The notes: generated by a model not told the origin, from the letters alone. 64,000 nucleotides of DNA from an uncultured Clostridia bacterium (GCA_934255135.1 CAKQMV010000003.1:105014-169013), one strand, 5' to 3'; counted from the stretch's first letter, positions 17,419-26,867 are shown. Program-made: numbers and translations.

Positions 17419-18075
17419 CTAACCGTTCTTCTTCTCATAGTTTCCGATAATCTTAGAAAGCGGAATTGTGAGAATCATGTACGCAATAGCTACGCCTATG
17501 TATGCTGGGAATGTCTCAAATGACTGAGAATTCCATAGCGCACCACGACGCAGAATTTCCGTTACTCCAACGAAGCTTAAAACTGCAGTCTCCTTGATGA
17601 GAGTAACAAACTCATTGCAGAATGCAGGAAGAATAATCTTGATAGCCTGTGGAATTATAATAAGTCTCATTGCCATTCCCTTAGGCATTCCTAGCGATCT
17701 TGCAGCTTCCATCTGCCCCTTATCGACAGCCTGAAGTCCTGATCTTATAACCTCAGCCATATATGCCGCTGAATTAAGTCCGCAGACGATTATTGCTGGC
17801 AAAACAAGCTCAGGCCATTTGAACATTACTCCGTTCGCCTGTAGAAGCTGCGGTATACCATAGGCCATGATGAGTGCCTGAACAACCATTGGTGTTCCTC
17901 TTACTACATCAACATAAACTCCACAGATTCCTCTAAGAACCTTATTATCACTAAGTCTTGCAAGCGCAATCAGAAGACCGAATGTAGCACCAACAACAAG
18001 TGCAATCAGGCTGACACCAACAGTCGCCGAAATACCTTTGCACGCAATCTGAATACCCTTAAGATATAATTCCAT
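17419..18075 (-). CDS. Polar amino acid ABC transporter permease (HisMQ/GlnP type)
   Basis: A 218-residue membrane protein with about five helices. The EAA loop, SGLQAVDKGQMEAARSLGMP (~112-131), fits the HEAARALG-type consensus for ATPase docking. Other family stretches are VDVVRGTPMVVQALIMAYG (~55) and LIKETAVLSFVGVTEILRRG (~163). One permease gene suggests a homodimeric channel. AAGGAG lies before the ATG. It is separated from the binding-protein gene by a 118-bp gap with a stabilising hairpin. Confidence 0.93.
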   Translation of the reverse strand: MELYLKGIQIACKGISATVGVSLIALVVGATFGLLIALARLSDNKVLRGICGVYVDVVRGTPMVVQALIMAYGIPQLLQANGVMFKWPELVLPAIIVCGLNSAAYMAEVIRSGLQAVDKGQMEAARSLGMPKGMAMRLIIIPQAIKIILPAFCNEFVTLIKETAVLSFVGVTEILRRGALWNSQSFETFPAYIGVAIAYMILTIPLSKIIGNYEKKNG

Positions 18076-18141
18076 CTTTACTCCTTAATCAAACTTCAGT
18101 TATTTGTCTCTCTATGCTTCCTGTACATAAAAGCAATAACA

Positions 18142-18165
18142 GGGATCGGATTTCAGCCAATCCCC
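18142..18165 (-). other. Intercistronic hairpin between binding-protein and permease genes
   Basis: GGGATTGG-CTGAAAT-CCGATCCC on the minus strand, with no U-run after it. Such hairpins typically protect the 3' end of the more abundant binding-protein mRNA segment; partial termination is possible. Confidence 0.5.
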
Positions 18166-18193
18166 ATTATTATACTCTAATAATACAATCAGA

Positions 18194-18967
18194 TTAGAAC
18201 CACTTTGAAATCAGTTCATCGTATGTACCATTGTCCTTAATGTTCTTAAGTCCTGCATTAATCTTATCTGCAAGCTCAGAGTTACCCTTCTGAACTCCGA
18301 ATGCGTAATGTTCCTTCTCGCCAATAGGATCGCCAACAATCTTAGCAACGCCTGGCTGCTTTGCAATGTAAGACTCAGTTACAGGCTTGTCGAGGATAAT
18401 AGCATCGATATCTCCATTCTTGAGCTGAAGCATTGCATCGCTTACCTTGTCAAGAATTACAGCCTTTGCAATCTTACCATCCTTAGCAAGAGCATTAACC
18501 TCATCAGCGCCAGTTGTTCCAATCTGTCCAGCAACCTTCATGCTTGATGTAAGATCATCTACACCATTGATAGTGTTGTTCTTCTCAGCAACTACAAGCA
18601 CAAGCTGACTCTCGAAATATGAATCTGAGAAATCCACCTTCTTCTGACGAGCTGGGTCATCAGCATTCATTCCAGCTGCGATAATATCTGCTTCCTTTGA
18701 CTCAAGTGATGGGATAAGTGAATCGAATCCGATATCCTTGTACTCAACCTTGAAGCCCTGATCCTCAGCAATAGCATTCAGAAGATCCATATCGAAGCCT
18801 GCAATATTTCCATCATCATCAGTTGTATCAAACGGTGGGAATGTCGCCTCAGTTACGGCAAGCAGTGTTTCCTCTTCGTCATCCGAGCTTCCGCATCCTG
18901 TAAGTGCGAATACTCCGCAAATCATCATAGTAGCAATTAATAGCTTAGCAATAATCTTCTTGTTCAT
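18194..18967 (-). CDS. Amino acid ABC transporter substrate-binding lipoprotein
   Basis: A 257-residue exported protein. The ATG at 18967 follows AAGGAG by 9 bases; a 7-codon upstream extension would overlap that site. The lipoprotein signal is MNKKIIAKLLIATMMICGVF followed by the lipobox LTGC (~24-27), then the bilobal type-3 solute-binding fold: EATFPPFDTTDDDGNIAGFD, GFDSLIPSLESKEADIIAAG, DAMLQLKNGDIDAIILDKPV, EHYAFGVQKGNSEL. The ligand is a polar amino acid; which one cannot be told. First gene of the transporter operon, with its own promoter. Confidence 0.93.
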   Translation of the reverse strand: MNKKIIAKLLIATMMICGVFALTGCGSSDDEEETLLAVTEATFPPFDTTDDDGNIAGFDMDLLNAIAEDQGFKVEYKDIGFDSLIPSLESKEADIIAAGMNADDPARQKKVDFSDSYFESQLVLVVAEKNNTINGVDDLTSSMKVAGQIGTTGADEVNALAKDGKIAKAVILDKVSDAMLQLKNGDIDAIILDKPVTESYIAKQPGVAKIVGDPIGEKEHYAFGVQKGNSELADKINAGLKNIKDNGTYDELISKWF

Positions 18968-19016
18968 CGTTCCCTTCTCCTTTTTCATTGTTATTTATAT
19001 TCCCTTTTGTTTTATT

Positions 19017-19034
19017 TATACACATTTCTGTATA
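19017..19034. promoter_or_regulatory. Candidate operator in the amino-acid transporter leader
   Basis: A perfect palindrome TATACA-N6-TGTATA about 20 bp downstream of the -10 box, in the 5' untranslated region before the binding-protein gene. Confidence 0.4.
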
Positions 19035-19056
19035 TTTATTAGTTATTACGTTCATT

Positions 19057-19085
19057 ATAATAACACCACCTTTGTGTGAATGCAA
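19057..19085 (-). promoter_or_regulatory. Promoter of the amino-acid transporter operon
   Basis: TTGCAT (19080-19085), 17-base spacer, TATTAT (19057-19062) on the minus strand. Confidence 0.55.
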
Positions 19086-19151
19086 CAGTTTTTTGCATTT
19101 TTTTACAAATTATTTTATTTTTATGCACAATGGCATATTTCACCCCATTAC

Positions 19152-19182
19152 AAAAGCCCTTCAGAACACAATTCTGAAGGGC
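19152..19182 (-). terminator. Terminator after the split transketolase
   Basis: AGCCCTTCAGAA-TTGTG-TTCTGAAGGGCT followed by TTTTG on the minus strand. Confidence 0.9.
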
Positions 19183-19223
19183 TCTAGCAATTTCACTATT
19201 AATATATATGCATATCAGACAGA

Positions 19224-20162
19224 TTATCCGCGAACCTTTCTTACTGCCTCACAGATATCCTCTGCAGTCATGCCATACTTCTTAAGAAGATCTGCTGGCT
19301 TTCCAGACTCTCCGAAAGTATCCTTCTGACCAACCATCTCAACTCTTACAGGACACTTCTGTACAACGACCTCTGCAACAGCGCCACCGAGTCCGCCGAG
19401 AACTGAATGCTCCTCAGCAGTAACGATTGCACCCGTCTCAGTAGCAGCCTTAACGATAGCTTCCTCATCCAGAGGCTTTATAGTGTGCATATCGATTACT
19501 CTTACATCGATGCCCTCGCCTGCAAGAGTCTCTGCAGCGGCAAGCGCTTCAGCAACCATAAGACCTGTAGCAATTACTGTCACATCCTTACCGTCTCTAA
19601 GAGTGATTGACTTGCCAACCTTGAACTCCTGATTCTCATCATATATTACAGGAACATTAGATCTTCCAAGTCTTACATAAGCAGGACCGTAAGTATCAAC
19701 AACCTCTCCAAGAAGAGCCTTAGCACTTACAGCATCTGCAGGGTTAACAACCATCATTCCAGGAATCTCTCTCATAAGAGCAATATCCTCGAAAGTCTGA
19801 TGACTCGCACCGTCCTCACCAACAGTGATTCCACCATGAGTAGCACAAACCTTTACGTTAGCACCAGTGTATCCGATTGAGTTTCTGATAATCTCATACG
19901 CTCTTCCGGCAGCAAACATTGTAAATGAGCTTGCACATACAACCTTGCCTGAAAGCGCAATTCCAGCAGCCTCAGCATACATATCCTGCTCAGAAATACC
20001 GCACTCAACGAATCTCTCAGGGTAAGCCTTTTCAAAACCGTCAGTCTTGTTTGAACCCGAAAGGTCAGCACACATTACAACCAGCTCAGGTCTCTTAGCA
20101 CCTTCCTCAACGAGGAATTCACCATAAGCCGCTCTTGTAGCAATCTTCTTTACATCTGCCAT
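19224..20162 (-). CDS. Transketolase, C-terminal subunit
   Basis: A 312-residue protein equal to the Pyr and C-terminal domains of transketolase: MCADLSGSNKTDGFEKAYPE (~31), the ISEQDMYAEAAGIALSG region with the catalytic Glu (~57), ATHGGITVGEDGASHQTFED (~108) and the C-terminal transferase domain (VIDMHTIKPLDEEAIVKAA). It overlaps the N-terminal subunit gene (TAATG), so the halves are made in equal amounts. Together they exchange two-carbon units in the non-oxidative pentose phosphate pathway and supply ribose for the nucleotide pathways. Confidence 0.94.
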   Translation of the reverse strand: MADVKKIATRAAYGEFLVEEGAKRPELVVMCADLSGSNKTDGFEKAYPERFVECGISEQDMYAEAAGIALSGKVVCASSFTMFAAGRAYEIIRNSIGYTGANVKVCATHGGITVGEDGASHQTFEDIALMREIPGMMVVNPADAVSAKALLGEVVDTYGPAYVRLGRSNVPVIYDENQEFKVGKSITLRDGKDVTVIATGLMVAEALAAAETLAGEGIDVRVIDMHTIKPLDEEAIVKAATETGAIVTAEEHSVLGGLGGAVAEVVVQKCPVRVEMVGQKDTFGESGKPADLLKKYGMTAEDICEAVRKVRG

Positions 20163-20989
20163 TACTTGTCACCTCCGAGTTCTTCAATTGCAGCAGCAAG
20201 CTGCTCATCATTAGGAGCCTTACCGTGCCATCCAGCCTGATCTGACATAAATGAAACGCCGTGACCCTTGTGAGTCTTAGCGATAATTACAGTTGGCTTG
20301 CCGCACTCGTGATCAACGCTATCAAGAGCCTCACAAAGCTCCTTGATGCTGTGTCCGTCGCAAACGATTGTATTAAATCCGAATGCCTCGAACTTATCGT
20401 CGATAGGAGTAACCTTCTTTACATCGTCAACATTTCCATCGATCTGAAGACCGTTCCAGTCAACGATAGCAACGAAGTTATCAAGCTTGTACTTAGCAGC
20501 TGACATAGCAGCCTCCCAGATGATTCCCTCCTGGAGCTCGCCGTCACCTGTGATGGCAAAAATCTTTGCTGATGATCCGTCCATCTTCTCTGCAATTGCC
20601 ATTCCTACAGCTGCTGAGAATCCCTGTCCGAGTGATCCTGTTGACATCTCGATACCAGGAAGCTTGTTCATATTAGGGTGTCCCTGGAACTTTGAGTTAA
20701 CCTGTCTTAGGCTCATCATCTCCTCAACAGGGTAGTAGCCTCTCTCACCGAGAGTTGCATAAAGTGCAGGAACAGCATGACCCTTAGAGAGTACAAGTCT
20801 GTCTCTTCCAGGCATATCAGGGTTCTTAGGATCGATATTCATGTGGTCAAAATATAGAGCAACAAGAATATCAGTTACTGAAAGTGATCCGCCCGGATGG
20901 CCTGAAGCTGCGGCGTGAATCGCCTTAAGTGCATCAATTCTTACCTTGCGAGCTGTGTTCTCCAGCTCAGTGTAGTTTCTTTCTTTCAC
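20162..20989 (-). CDS. Transketolase, N-terminal (TPP-binding) subunit
   Basis: A 275-residue TPP domain. It starts with GTG after AAGGAG (MKERNYTELENTARK). Motifs are AASGHPGGSLSVTDILVALY (~27), RDRLVLSKGHAVPALY (~63), GSLGQGFSAAVGMAIAEK (~117) and the TPP site ITGDGELQEGIIWEAAMSAA followed by NFVAIVDWNG (~145-181). Split transketolases are common in Clostridia and Archaea. Spacing to the upstream mgtE gene is only 13 bp, so it is likely in the pcrA-ligA-mgtE transcript. Confidence 0.94.
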   Translation of the reverse strand: MKERNYTELENTARKVRIDALKAIHAAASGHPGGSLSVTDILVALYFDHMNIDPKNPDMPGRDRLVLSKGHAVPALYATLGERGYYPVEEMMSLRQVNSKFQGHPNMNKLPGIEMSTGSLGQGFSAAVGMAIAEKMDGSSAKIFAITGDGELQEGIIWEAAMSAAKYKLDNFVAIVDWNGLQIDGNVDDVKKVTPIDDKFEAFGFNTIVCDGHSIKELCEALDSVDHECGKPTVIIAKTHKGHGVSFMSDQAGWHGKAPNDEQLAAAIEELGGDK

Positions 20990-21002
20990 GACGTTCTCCT
21001 TC

Positions 21003-22403
21003 TTATATATTTAATAAAGTTTTAGCGATTGTAAAATATGTCATAAGTGAAATCATATCTGTAATGGATGCCATCATCGGGCCTGACATAAGAGCCGGAT
21101 CAAGCTTGATAAGCTTAGCTCCCATAGGAAGGAGAGCACCGATAATCTTAGCAACAATTACAATCAGAATCATAGACAGACATACGACAGTAGCAACCAT
21201 AGGTGGCTGTCCATCCATAAATACGATTCTTAAATAGTTTATCAGAGAAAGGCACACTCCGACAATAATACTTATTCGAAGCTCCTTCCAGACTACCAAA
21301 ATTGCATCAGACGGTTCAACGTCGCCCGTTGCCATACCTCTGATTATAAGCGTTGATGCCTGTGTGCCTGAGTTACCTCCCGTACCCATCAGCATAGGCA
21401 TGTATGTAACCAGACAGATTACGCTCGAAAGTGCATTCTCAAAGCTCTGAATAATTCCTCCGGTGATAAAATACGAGAACATAAGAAGCATCAGCCACGG
21501 AAGTCTCGCCTTAACGTGACCCAGAACAGAAAGGTCAAGATAGTCCTTATCCTCTGAGTCGATGACTCCTCCCATACGCTCCATATCCTCAGTAGTCTCT
21601 TCTTCGATTACATCGAGGATATCGTCGAAGGTTACAATACCAACAAGTCTTCCCTCGCTGTCGACTACTGGGATTGCCAGATAACCGTACTTCTTAAAGA
21701 GCTCTGACAGCTCCTCCTGGTCATCATCTACGTGAACATAGATGTAATCAGACCTCATGATGTCCCCGATAATAAGGTCATCGTCCTGAATTACAAGTGC
21801 ACGAAGAGACATAATACCGATAAGCTTACGGCCTACATCAAGAACATAACAGGTATAGATAGTCTCACTGTCCATGCCAACTTCCTTGATATGGTCAAGC
21901 GCTTGTCTTACAGTCCACTCTTTCCTCAGATTGATATAATCCGGAGTCATCAGTGAACCGGCACTGTATTCCTTGTACTTAAGGAAGGTATTGATACGAC
22001 GTCTCTCGGCCTTCGGTGTCTTCTCAAGAATCTTGTCTACAAGGTTGGCAGGAAGCTCCTCAAGTACGTCAATCATATCGTCGAAATCGAGCTCATCCAT
22101 AATGTACTGAATCTCAGGGTCAGTGATAAGATTGATGACCTCGACCTGCTCATCGACATCAAGATTTGCGAAAACCTCAACCGATGTATCCTTCGGGAGT
22201 ATTCTGAAAAGCATTATCGCCTTCTGAGTGCCATACTCATCGCCGACCTCCTGGAGGATTTCCGCTATATCAACCTCATTGCAGCTAAGAAGTTCATCTC
22301 TGCACTGGAAATATTTCTTATCTTCAAGAAGCTCGAATATTCGTTTCTGGCGTTCTTCAAGTTCATTCTCTCGCTCCTCGATGGTGTATTCCAAATGCTC
22401 CAA
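21003..22403 (-). CDS. mgtE: Magnesium transporter MgtE
   Basis: A 466-residue Mg2+ channel. I place the start at the TTG at 22403 (MEHLEYTIEERENE), 8 bases after AAAGGAGG; the in-frame GTG at 22412 overlaps the ribosome site. Layout: N-terminal superhelical domain (~40-130, with repeated ILEELPANLVDKIL-type helices), two CBS domains (~145-265; SLRALVIQDDDLIIGDIMRS, DDDQEELSELFKKYGYLAIP), a plug helix and five membrane helices with MPMLMGTGGNSGTQASTLII in the pore region. The N/CBS parts gate by intracellular Mg2+. No M-box leader is seen, since ligA ends only 33 bp upstream. Confidence 0.95.
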   Translation of the reverse strand: MEHLEYTIEERENELEERQKRIFELLEDKKYFQCRDELLSCNEVDIAEILQEVGDEYGTQKAIMLFRILPKDTSVEVFANLDVDEQVEVINLITDPEIQYIMDELDFDDMIDVLEELPANLVDKILEKTPKAERRRINTFLKYKEYSAGSLMTPDYINLRKEWTVRQALDHIKEVGMDSETIYTCYVLDVGRKLIGIMSLRALVIQDDDLIIGDIMRSDYIYVHVDDDQEELSELFKKYGYLAIPVVDSEGRLVGIVTFDDILDVIEEETTEDMERMGGVIDSEDKDYLDLSVLGHVKARLPWLMLLMFSYFITGGIIQSFENALSSVICLVTYMPMLMGTGGNSGTQASTLIIRGMATGDVEPSDAILVVWKELRISIIVGVCLSLINYLRIVFMDGQPPMVATVVCLSMILIVIVAKIIGALLPMGAKLIKLDPALMSGPMMASITDMISLMTYFTIAKTLLNI

Positions 22404-22435
22404 TTGAGGCACCTCCTTTCGATTCCTTAAAAGGG

Positions 22436-24400
22436 CTACTCGTGATGCAGCATCGCAATCACTTCGTCCTCTGTAATAATGCTTACCCCAAGCTCCCTGG
22501 CAGCCTTATTCTTGGCTGAACCTGAGCTCGGATTATTAGTAATCAGATAGTCAGTCTGAGATGTAACGCTTCCTGTAACATGTCCGCCCTCAGCTTCAAT
22601 CTCGGCCTTGAGTTCCTTACGATTTCCGTAGTGTTCAAGGCTTCCGGTTATGACAAAAATCTTTCCTTCAAGAGTAGTTCCCGCCTCTTCGAAGGTCTCA
22701 TCTATGTCGAGAATTTCTGTAAGACGATCAATAACTCTGCTGTTACCCTCATCCTTAAAGAAGCTTACATAATCTGCTGACATAACATCGCCAATTCCAT
22801 CGATTGAAATCAGCTCGTCTGAAGTCAGATTTCTCATCTTATCCCATGAATTTCTGCAAGCCTTCGCGATGTTCGCAGAGTTGGCAGTTCCAATACCCGG
22901 AACACCGAGGCTGTACAGAAGTCTCGCAGGAGTCGTCTTCCTCGAAGCTTCTATAGCCGAAGTGAGTTTATCGAAGGATTTTATACCAAAACCCTCGATT
23001 ATTATAACATCTTCACGCCTATCTTTGATGCTGTAAATATCAGGAAGTTCATGAAGAATACCCTTTCCGATAAGCTTCAGGATGCCCGCTTCAGAAAATC
23101 CGTCGATATTCATCGCATCTCTTGACACAAAATGTGAGAACTTCTTCACGTTCTTAGCGAGGCAGCCAGGATTCGTACAGATAAGAGTCTTCGTGCTGTC
23201 TTCAATTCTTACCTCCGTTCTGCCACCGCATACAGGACATGCAGTCGGAATCTCAAGCTTTCCGCTTCTTGTAAGATTATCGCTAAGCTGAGGAATAATC
23301 ATATTTGCTTTGTAAACTGTAATAGTGTCACCGATTCCAAGCTCAAGGTCCTCCATAATATTTATATTGTGAACAGAAGCCCTGCTCACAGTTGTACCCT
23401 CAAGCTCTACAGGATCGAAAATTGCTACAGGATTAAGAAGTCCGGTTCTTGAAGGGCTCCATTCAATCTCACGAAGCACAGTCTCCGCCTGCTGATCTCT
23501 CCACTTGAATGCAATCGCGTCACGAGGGAACTTCGCTGTAGTACCAAGTGACATCGAATACTCAATATCATCATAGTTAAGAACCAGACCATCAACAGGA
23601 AGCGGAAATTCTGAAATTCTAGTTTCAAAATCATCAAGATAGTCAAACAGCTTCTCCCTATCAACTCTGACATGCTCTACAACATCAAACCCCTGGAAAT
23701 CAAGCCATTCAAGCTGATTATAGCGGCTGTTTCCGAACTCCACACCTTCCGCCTCAATAAGGGCAAAAGCATGGAATTCTACATGCCTCTCCGCTGTAAT
23801 TCTGCTGTCGAGCTGTCTCACGCTTCCGCTGCATAGGTTTCTTGGATTCTTGTACTTCGCATCTGCTCCGTCAATCGCCTCATTAATTCTCTCGAAATTT
23901 GCATAGCTTATTACAGCCTCACCTCTTACAGTTACCCTTGAAGCGCACTCTATCTTCTTAGGAATATTGGCAAACGCTCTCGCATTATCAGTTATAAGCT
24001 CTCCGATTGCTCCGTTACCTCTCGTAACCGCTCTCACAAGTCTTCCGCCCTCATAAGTCACAGACACAGTAAGACCGTCAAGCTTCCACGAAAGTACACC
24101 CTCATTAGCTCCAAGCCATGTGCGAAGCTCATCTCTATCCTTAGTCTTATCTAGCGACAGAAGACTCTTCTCATGCTGAACCTTAGGAAGCTCCGACTTT
24201 ACAGTGTATCCGACATTCACGCTCGGGCTGTCAGGAAGCACAGTATCAAGCTCCTTCTCAAGGTCGAGAAGCTCGTCATACATCGCGTCGTATTCATAGT
24301 TTGTGATAATCTCGCTTGCATCGTCATAGTAAGCCTTCGAAGCCCTGTTCAGAACCTCGATAAGCTCTTCCATTCTCTGCATCTTAGCGTCTCTATTCAT
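22436..24400 (-). CDS. ligA: NAD-dependent DNA ligase LigA
   Basis: A 654-residue replicative ligase. The adenylation lysine is in SWKLDGLTVSV (KxDG, ~102); SGSVRQLDSRIT and GLVLNYDD follow; a Cys4 zinc finger is present (CPVCGG ... CTNPGC, ~388-412), then helix-hairpin-helix repeats (LYSLGVPGIGTANSANIAKA) and a C-terminal BRCT domain (LEGKIFVITGSLEHYGNRKE, ~575 on). All domains are there. The start overlaps the pcrA stop by 8 bp (ATGAATAG), with GAGGG upstream. Confidence 0.96.
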   Translation of the reverse strand: MNRDAKMQRMEELIEVLNRASKAYYDDASEIITNYEYDAMYDELLDLEKELDTVLPDSPSVNVGYTVKSELPKVQHEKSLLSLDKTKDRDELRTWLGANEGVLSWKLDGLTVSVTYEGGRLVRAVTRGNGAIGELITDNARAFANIPKKIECASRVTVRGEAVISYANFERINEAIDGADAKYKNPRNLCSGSVRQLDSRITAERHVEFHAFALIEAEGVEFGNSRYNQLEWLDFQGFDVVEHVRVDREKLFDYLDDFETRISEFPLPVDGLVLNYDDIEYSMSLGTTAKFPRDAIAFKWRDQQAETVLREIEWSPSRTGLLNPVAIFDPVELEGTTVSRASVHNINIMEDLELGIGDTITVYKANMIIPQLSDNLTRSGKLEIPTACPVCGGRTEVRIEDSTKTLICTNPGCLAKNVKKFSHFVSRDAMNIDGFSEAGILKLIGKGILHELPDIYSIKDRREDVIIIEGFGIKSFDKLTSAIEASRKTTPARLLYSLGVPGIGTANSANIAKACRNSWDKMRNLTSDELISIDGIGDVMSADYVSFFKDEGNSRVIDRLTEILDIDETFEEAGTTLEGKIFVITGSLEHYGNRKELKAEIEAEGGHVTGSVTSQTDYLITNNPSSGSAKNKAARELGVSIITEDEVIAMLHHE

Positions 24401-26723
24401 TATCTGCCCTCACAATCTTAACAAAGCCCTTGCCGATTTTCTTAAGTCCAACTGAATCGAACATAATCGACATAGTTTTCGCATCCTGTTCAATAAGCAT
24501 GCCCTCACCGAACTTTGGGTGCTTAAGTCTGTCGCCAATTGCAAAATCACCATTTTCTCCCGCCGTTGCATCCCTTTTCGCCGCAGCTAGACCGTCAAAA
24601 GGCTTTCTTCCCGCACGTCCAAGATACCCATCTGCAGTTCCGTGCGCTCTACCGCCAAAACTCTGTTCGCCAAGGTATCCATCTCTTCCGTGGAGTCCGC
24701 CGCCTTCTTTCCTTCTCTCTTCATCGGTCTTGTCTCCATCCATGAAGGACTTGTCCATCTCATTAAGGAAGGTCGATTCTATCGCATAATCTGTCCTTCC
24801 GTAAAGCATTCTCTGCAGTGCTCCTGTAAGGTACAGTTTCTCTCTTGCTCTTGTTATTCCTACATAGCAAAGACGTCTCTCCTCTTCCATTCTGGCCTGT
24901 TCATCGTAAGCCGCAGCCCCTGGGAAAACGCCATCCTCCATGCCCGGGATGAACACAACCGGAAATTCCAGGCCTTTGGCACTATGAAGTGTCATCAACG
25001 TAACCGCATCCTCATCTTCATCTCTGTTGTCGATATCCGCCATCAGCGCAATTCTCTCAAGGAATGCACCAAGCATTGTCGGTTCCTGTGGTACAAAGCC
25101 CTCGCCCTCGAGCGCTCTTCTTTCCTCTTCAATTTCTGCGAACATCTCCTCAATTGTTCCGTCATCAACTGACTTCTCGAACTCCTCGATTACCGATCTG
25201 AATTCCATGATGTTCTCGATACGTCCGTCAGCCTCAACATTGCCCGCAGTCTCGAGTGCATGAAGATATCCTGACATCCTGAGAACATTGTCATACAGAT
25301 CAATAAGAGCCATATTACCCTGCTCTCTGCGAAGGTCATTAATCATATCAATAAATTCAGTTATTGCAGCAGAGCTCTTTCTTGAAAGCGCACCGCGAAC
25401 CTCATCCTGACACAGAGCTTCGTATATGCTCATCCTGCTGTTTCTAGCATATTCTGAGATGCCGGAAAGACTCTTCGCGCCGATGCCTCTTTTGGGCTCA
25501 TTGATTACTCTAAGCATCGACACATCGTCGTTAGGATTCTCAATAAGTCTTAGATATGAAAGGACATCCTTGATTTCCTTTCTGTCATAGTATCTGAGTC
25601 CAGCAAGCACCCTGTAAGGTAATCCTCTGAATGAGAACTTTTCTTCAAAGGTTCTTGACTGCGCGTTCTTTCTGTAAAGAATCGCAATATCCTTGTAATG
25701 GTAGCCTTCCTCGGCAACAAGCCTTTCAATCTCGCTTCCGATAAACCAGGCCTCCTGCTTCTCATCTCCAAGTCTTCTGTAAGTAACCTTCTCGCCATCG
25801 CCCTTGTCGGTCCAGAGCTTCTTGCTCTTACGGCTCGTATTATTTCTGATAACTGAGTTGGCAAGATTAAGAATATTACCACCCGATCTGTAATTCTGTT
25901 CAAGCTTAATAACCTTCGCGCCGGGGTAATCCTGCTCGAAGTTAAGAATGTTTGTAATATTCGCGCCTCTCCATTCGTATATACACTGGTCATCATCACC
26001 TACAACACAAAGGTTGCCGTGCTTCGATGCCAGAAGTCTAATCATTTTGTACTGAAGATAGTTCGTGTCCTGATACTCATCAACCATGATGTATCTGAAT
26101 CTCTCAGCATAATACTCACGAACCGATTTCTCCTGCTCTAGAAGCTTCACTCCGTTAAGCAGAAGATCATCAAAGTCCATTGCATTATTCTGCATCAGCT
26201 CTTCATTATATCTCTTGTAGACACTGTAGATAGTCTGTGATCTGAAGTCGCTTCTGTTCTCCTCAAGATACTCCTCTGGTCCAAGCTCACTTTCCTTCGC
26301 TTTACTTATAGCTCCGATAAGTGCTGAAGGCTTGTAGTTCTTCTCATCTACTTCAAGCTCCTTGCAGACTCTCTTAACAAGTGCCTTTCTATCTGTTTCA
26401 TCATATACAGTGAAGCCCTGTCTGTAGCCGAGTGCATCAGCCTGATATCTCAGAATTCGAAGGCACATAGCGTGGAAAGTCATAATCCACATACCACCTG
26501 TACTTCCTGTAAGTGTCTCAACTCTTGATCTCATCTCTCCAGCAGCCTTATTAGTAAAGGTTACTGCGAGAATGCTTCTCGGATCCACCCCTTGCTTCAG
26601 CAGATTCGCAATTCTATGCGTCATGGTCTGGGTCTTTCCGCTGCCCGCGCCCGCAAGAATAAGAAGCGGTCCCTCTGTGCACAAAACCGCCTCACGCTGC
26701 TTACTGTTAAGTGTATCTGTCAT
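24393..26723 (-). CDS. pcrA: ATP-dependent DNA helicase PcrA (UvrD/Rep family)
   Basis: A 776-residue superfamily 1A 3'-5' helicase. Motif I AGAGSGKTQTMTHRI (~26), motif II VDEYQDTNYLQYKMI (~219), motif III GDDDQCIYEWRGA, motif V TLHSAKGLEFPVVF (~561) and motif VI YVGITRAREKLYL are intact. The C-terminus ends in a Tudor-like region (AIGDRLKHPKFGEGMLIEQD) that in Bacillus binds RNA polymerase. It takes part in repair and removal of blocked replication/transcription complexes. It starts a pcrA-ligA-mgtE-transketolase run and has a palindromic element overlapping its -10 box. Confidence 0.96.
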   Translation of the reverse strand: MTDTLNSKQREAVLCTEGPLLILAGAGSGKTQTMTHRIANLLKQGVDPRSILAVTFTNKAAGEMRSRVETLTGSTGGMWIMTFHAMCLRILRYQADALGYRQGFTVYDETDRKALVKRVCKELEVDEKNYKPSALIGAISKAKESELGPEEYLEENRSDFRSQTIYSVYKRYNEELMQNNAMDFDDLLLNGVKLLEQEKSVREYYAERFRYIMVDEYQDTNYLQYKMIRLLASKHGNLCVVGDDDQCIYEWRGANITNILNFEQDYPGAKVIKLEQNYRSGGNILNLANSVIRNNTSRKSKKLWTDKGDGEKVTYRRLGDEKQEAWFIGSEIERLVAEEGYHYKDIAILYRKNAQSRTFEEKFSFRGLPYRVLAGLRYYDRKEIKDVLSYLRLIENPNDDVSMLRVINEPKRGIGAKSLSGISEYARNSRMSIYEALCQDEVRGALSRKSSAAITEFIDMINDLRREQGNMALIDLYDNVLRMSGYLHALETAGNVEADGRIENIMEFRSVIEEFEKSVDDGTIEEMFAEIEEERRALEGEGFVPQEPTMLGAFLERIALMADIDNRDEDEDAVTLMTLHSAKGLEFPVVFIPGMEDGVFPGAAAYDEQARMEEERRLCYVGITRAREKLYLTGALQRMLYGRTDYAIESTFLNEMDKSFMDGDKTDEERRKEGGGLHGRDGYLGEQSFGGRAHGTADGYLGRAGRKPFDGLAAAKRDATAGENGDFAIGDRLKHPKFGEGMLIEQDAKTMSIMFDSVGLKKIGKGFVKIVRADNE

Positions 26724-26760
26724 TGGTTACTCCTGTCATTGCAAAATAAAAGATGCTCTG

Positions 26761-26784
26761 ATTATATCACGATATACCGTGATA
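26761..26784 (-). promoter_or_regulatory. pcrA promoter -10 box with palindromic operator candidate
   Basis: TATAAT at 26761-26766 (minus). Immediately upstream, and sharing two bases, is a 20-bp near-perfect palindrome (26765-26784; TATCACG-N6-CGTGATA) that fills the spacer where RNA polymerase would bind. No good -35 box is visible. Confidence 0.5.
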
Positions 26785-26804
26785 TTGTGTTTTTTGAGCA
26801 AAGC

Positions 26805-26825
26805 AAAAGAGGCCTTGCGGCCTCT
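26805..26825 (-). terminator. Terminator after gdhA
   Basis: AGAGGCC-GCAA-GGCCTCT followed by TTTG on the minus strand. Confidence 0.85.
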
Positions 26826-26867
26826 TAAGCTTTGTGTTTTTAAGTTGATTAAAACCGAGTCGTCGAT

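Noticed and set aside
18142..18165. Full terminator between the binding-protein and permease genes
   Set aside because: The hairpin lacks a U-run and the operon continues; treated as an mRNA-stabilising hairpin.
22404..22440. M-box magnesium riboswitch for mgtE
   Set aside because: Only ~30 bp separate ligA and mgtE; there is no room for the element.
24642..25172. Plus-strand 176-codon frame antisense to pcrA
   Set aside because: Shadow of pcrA; unnatural Ser/Cys-rich composition.
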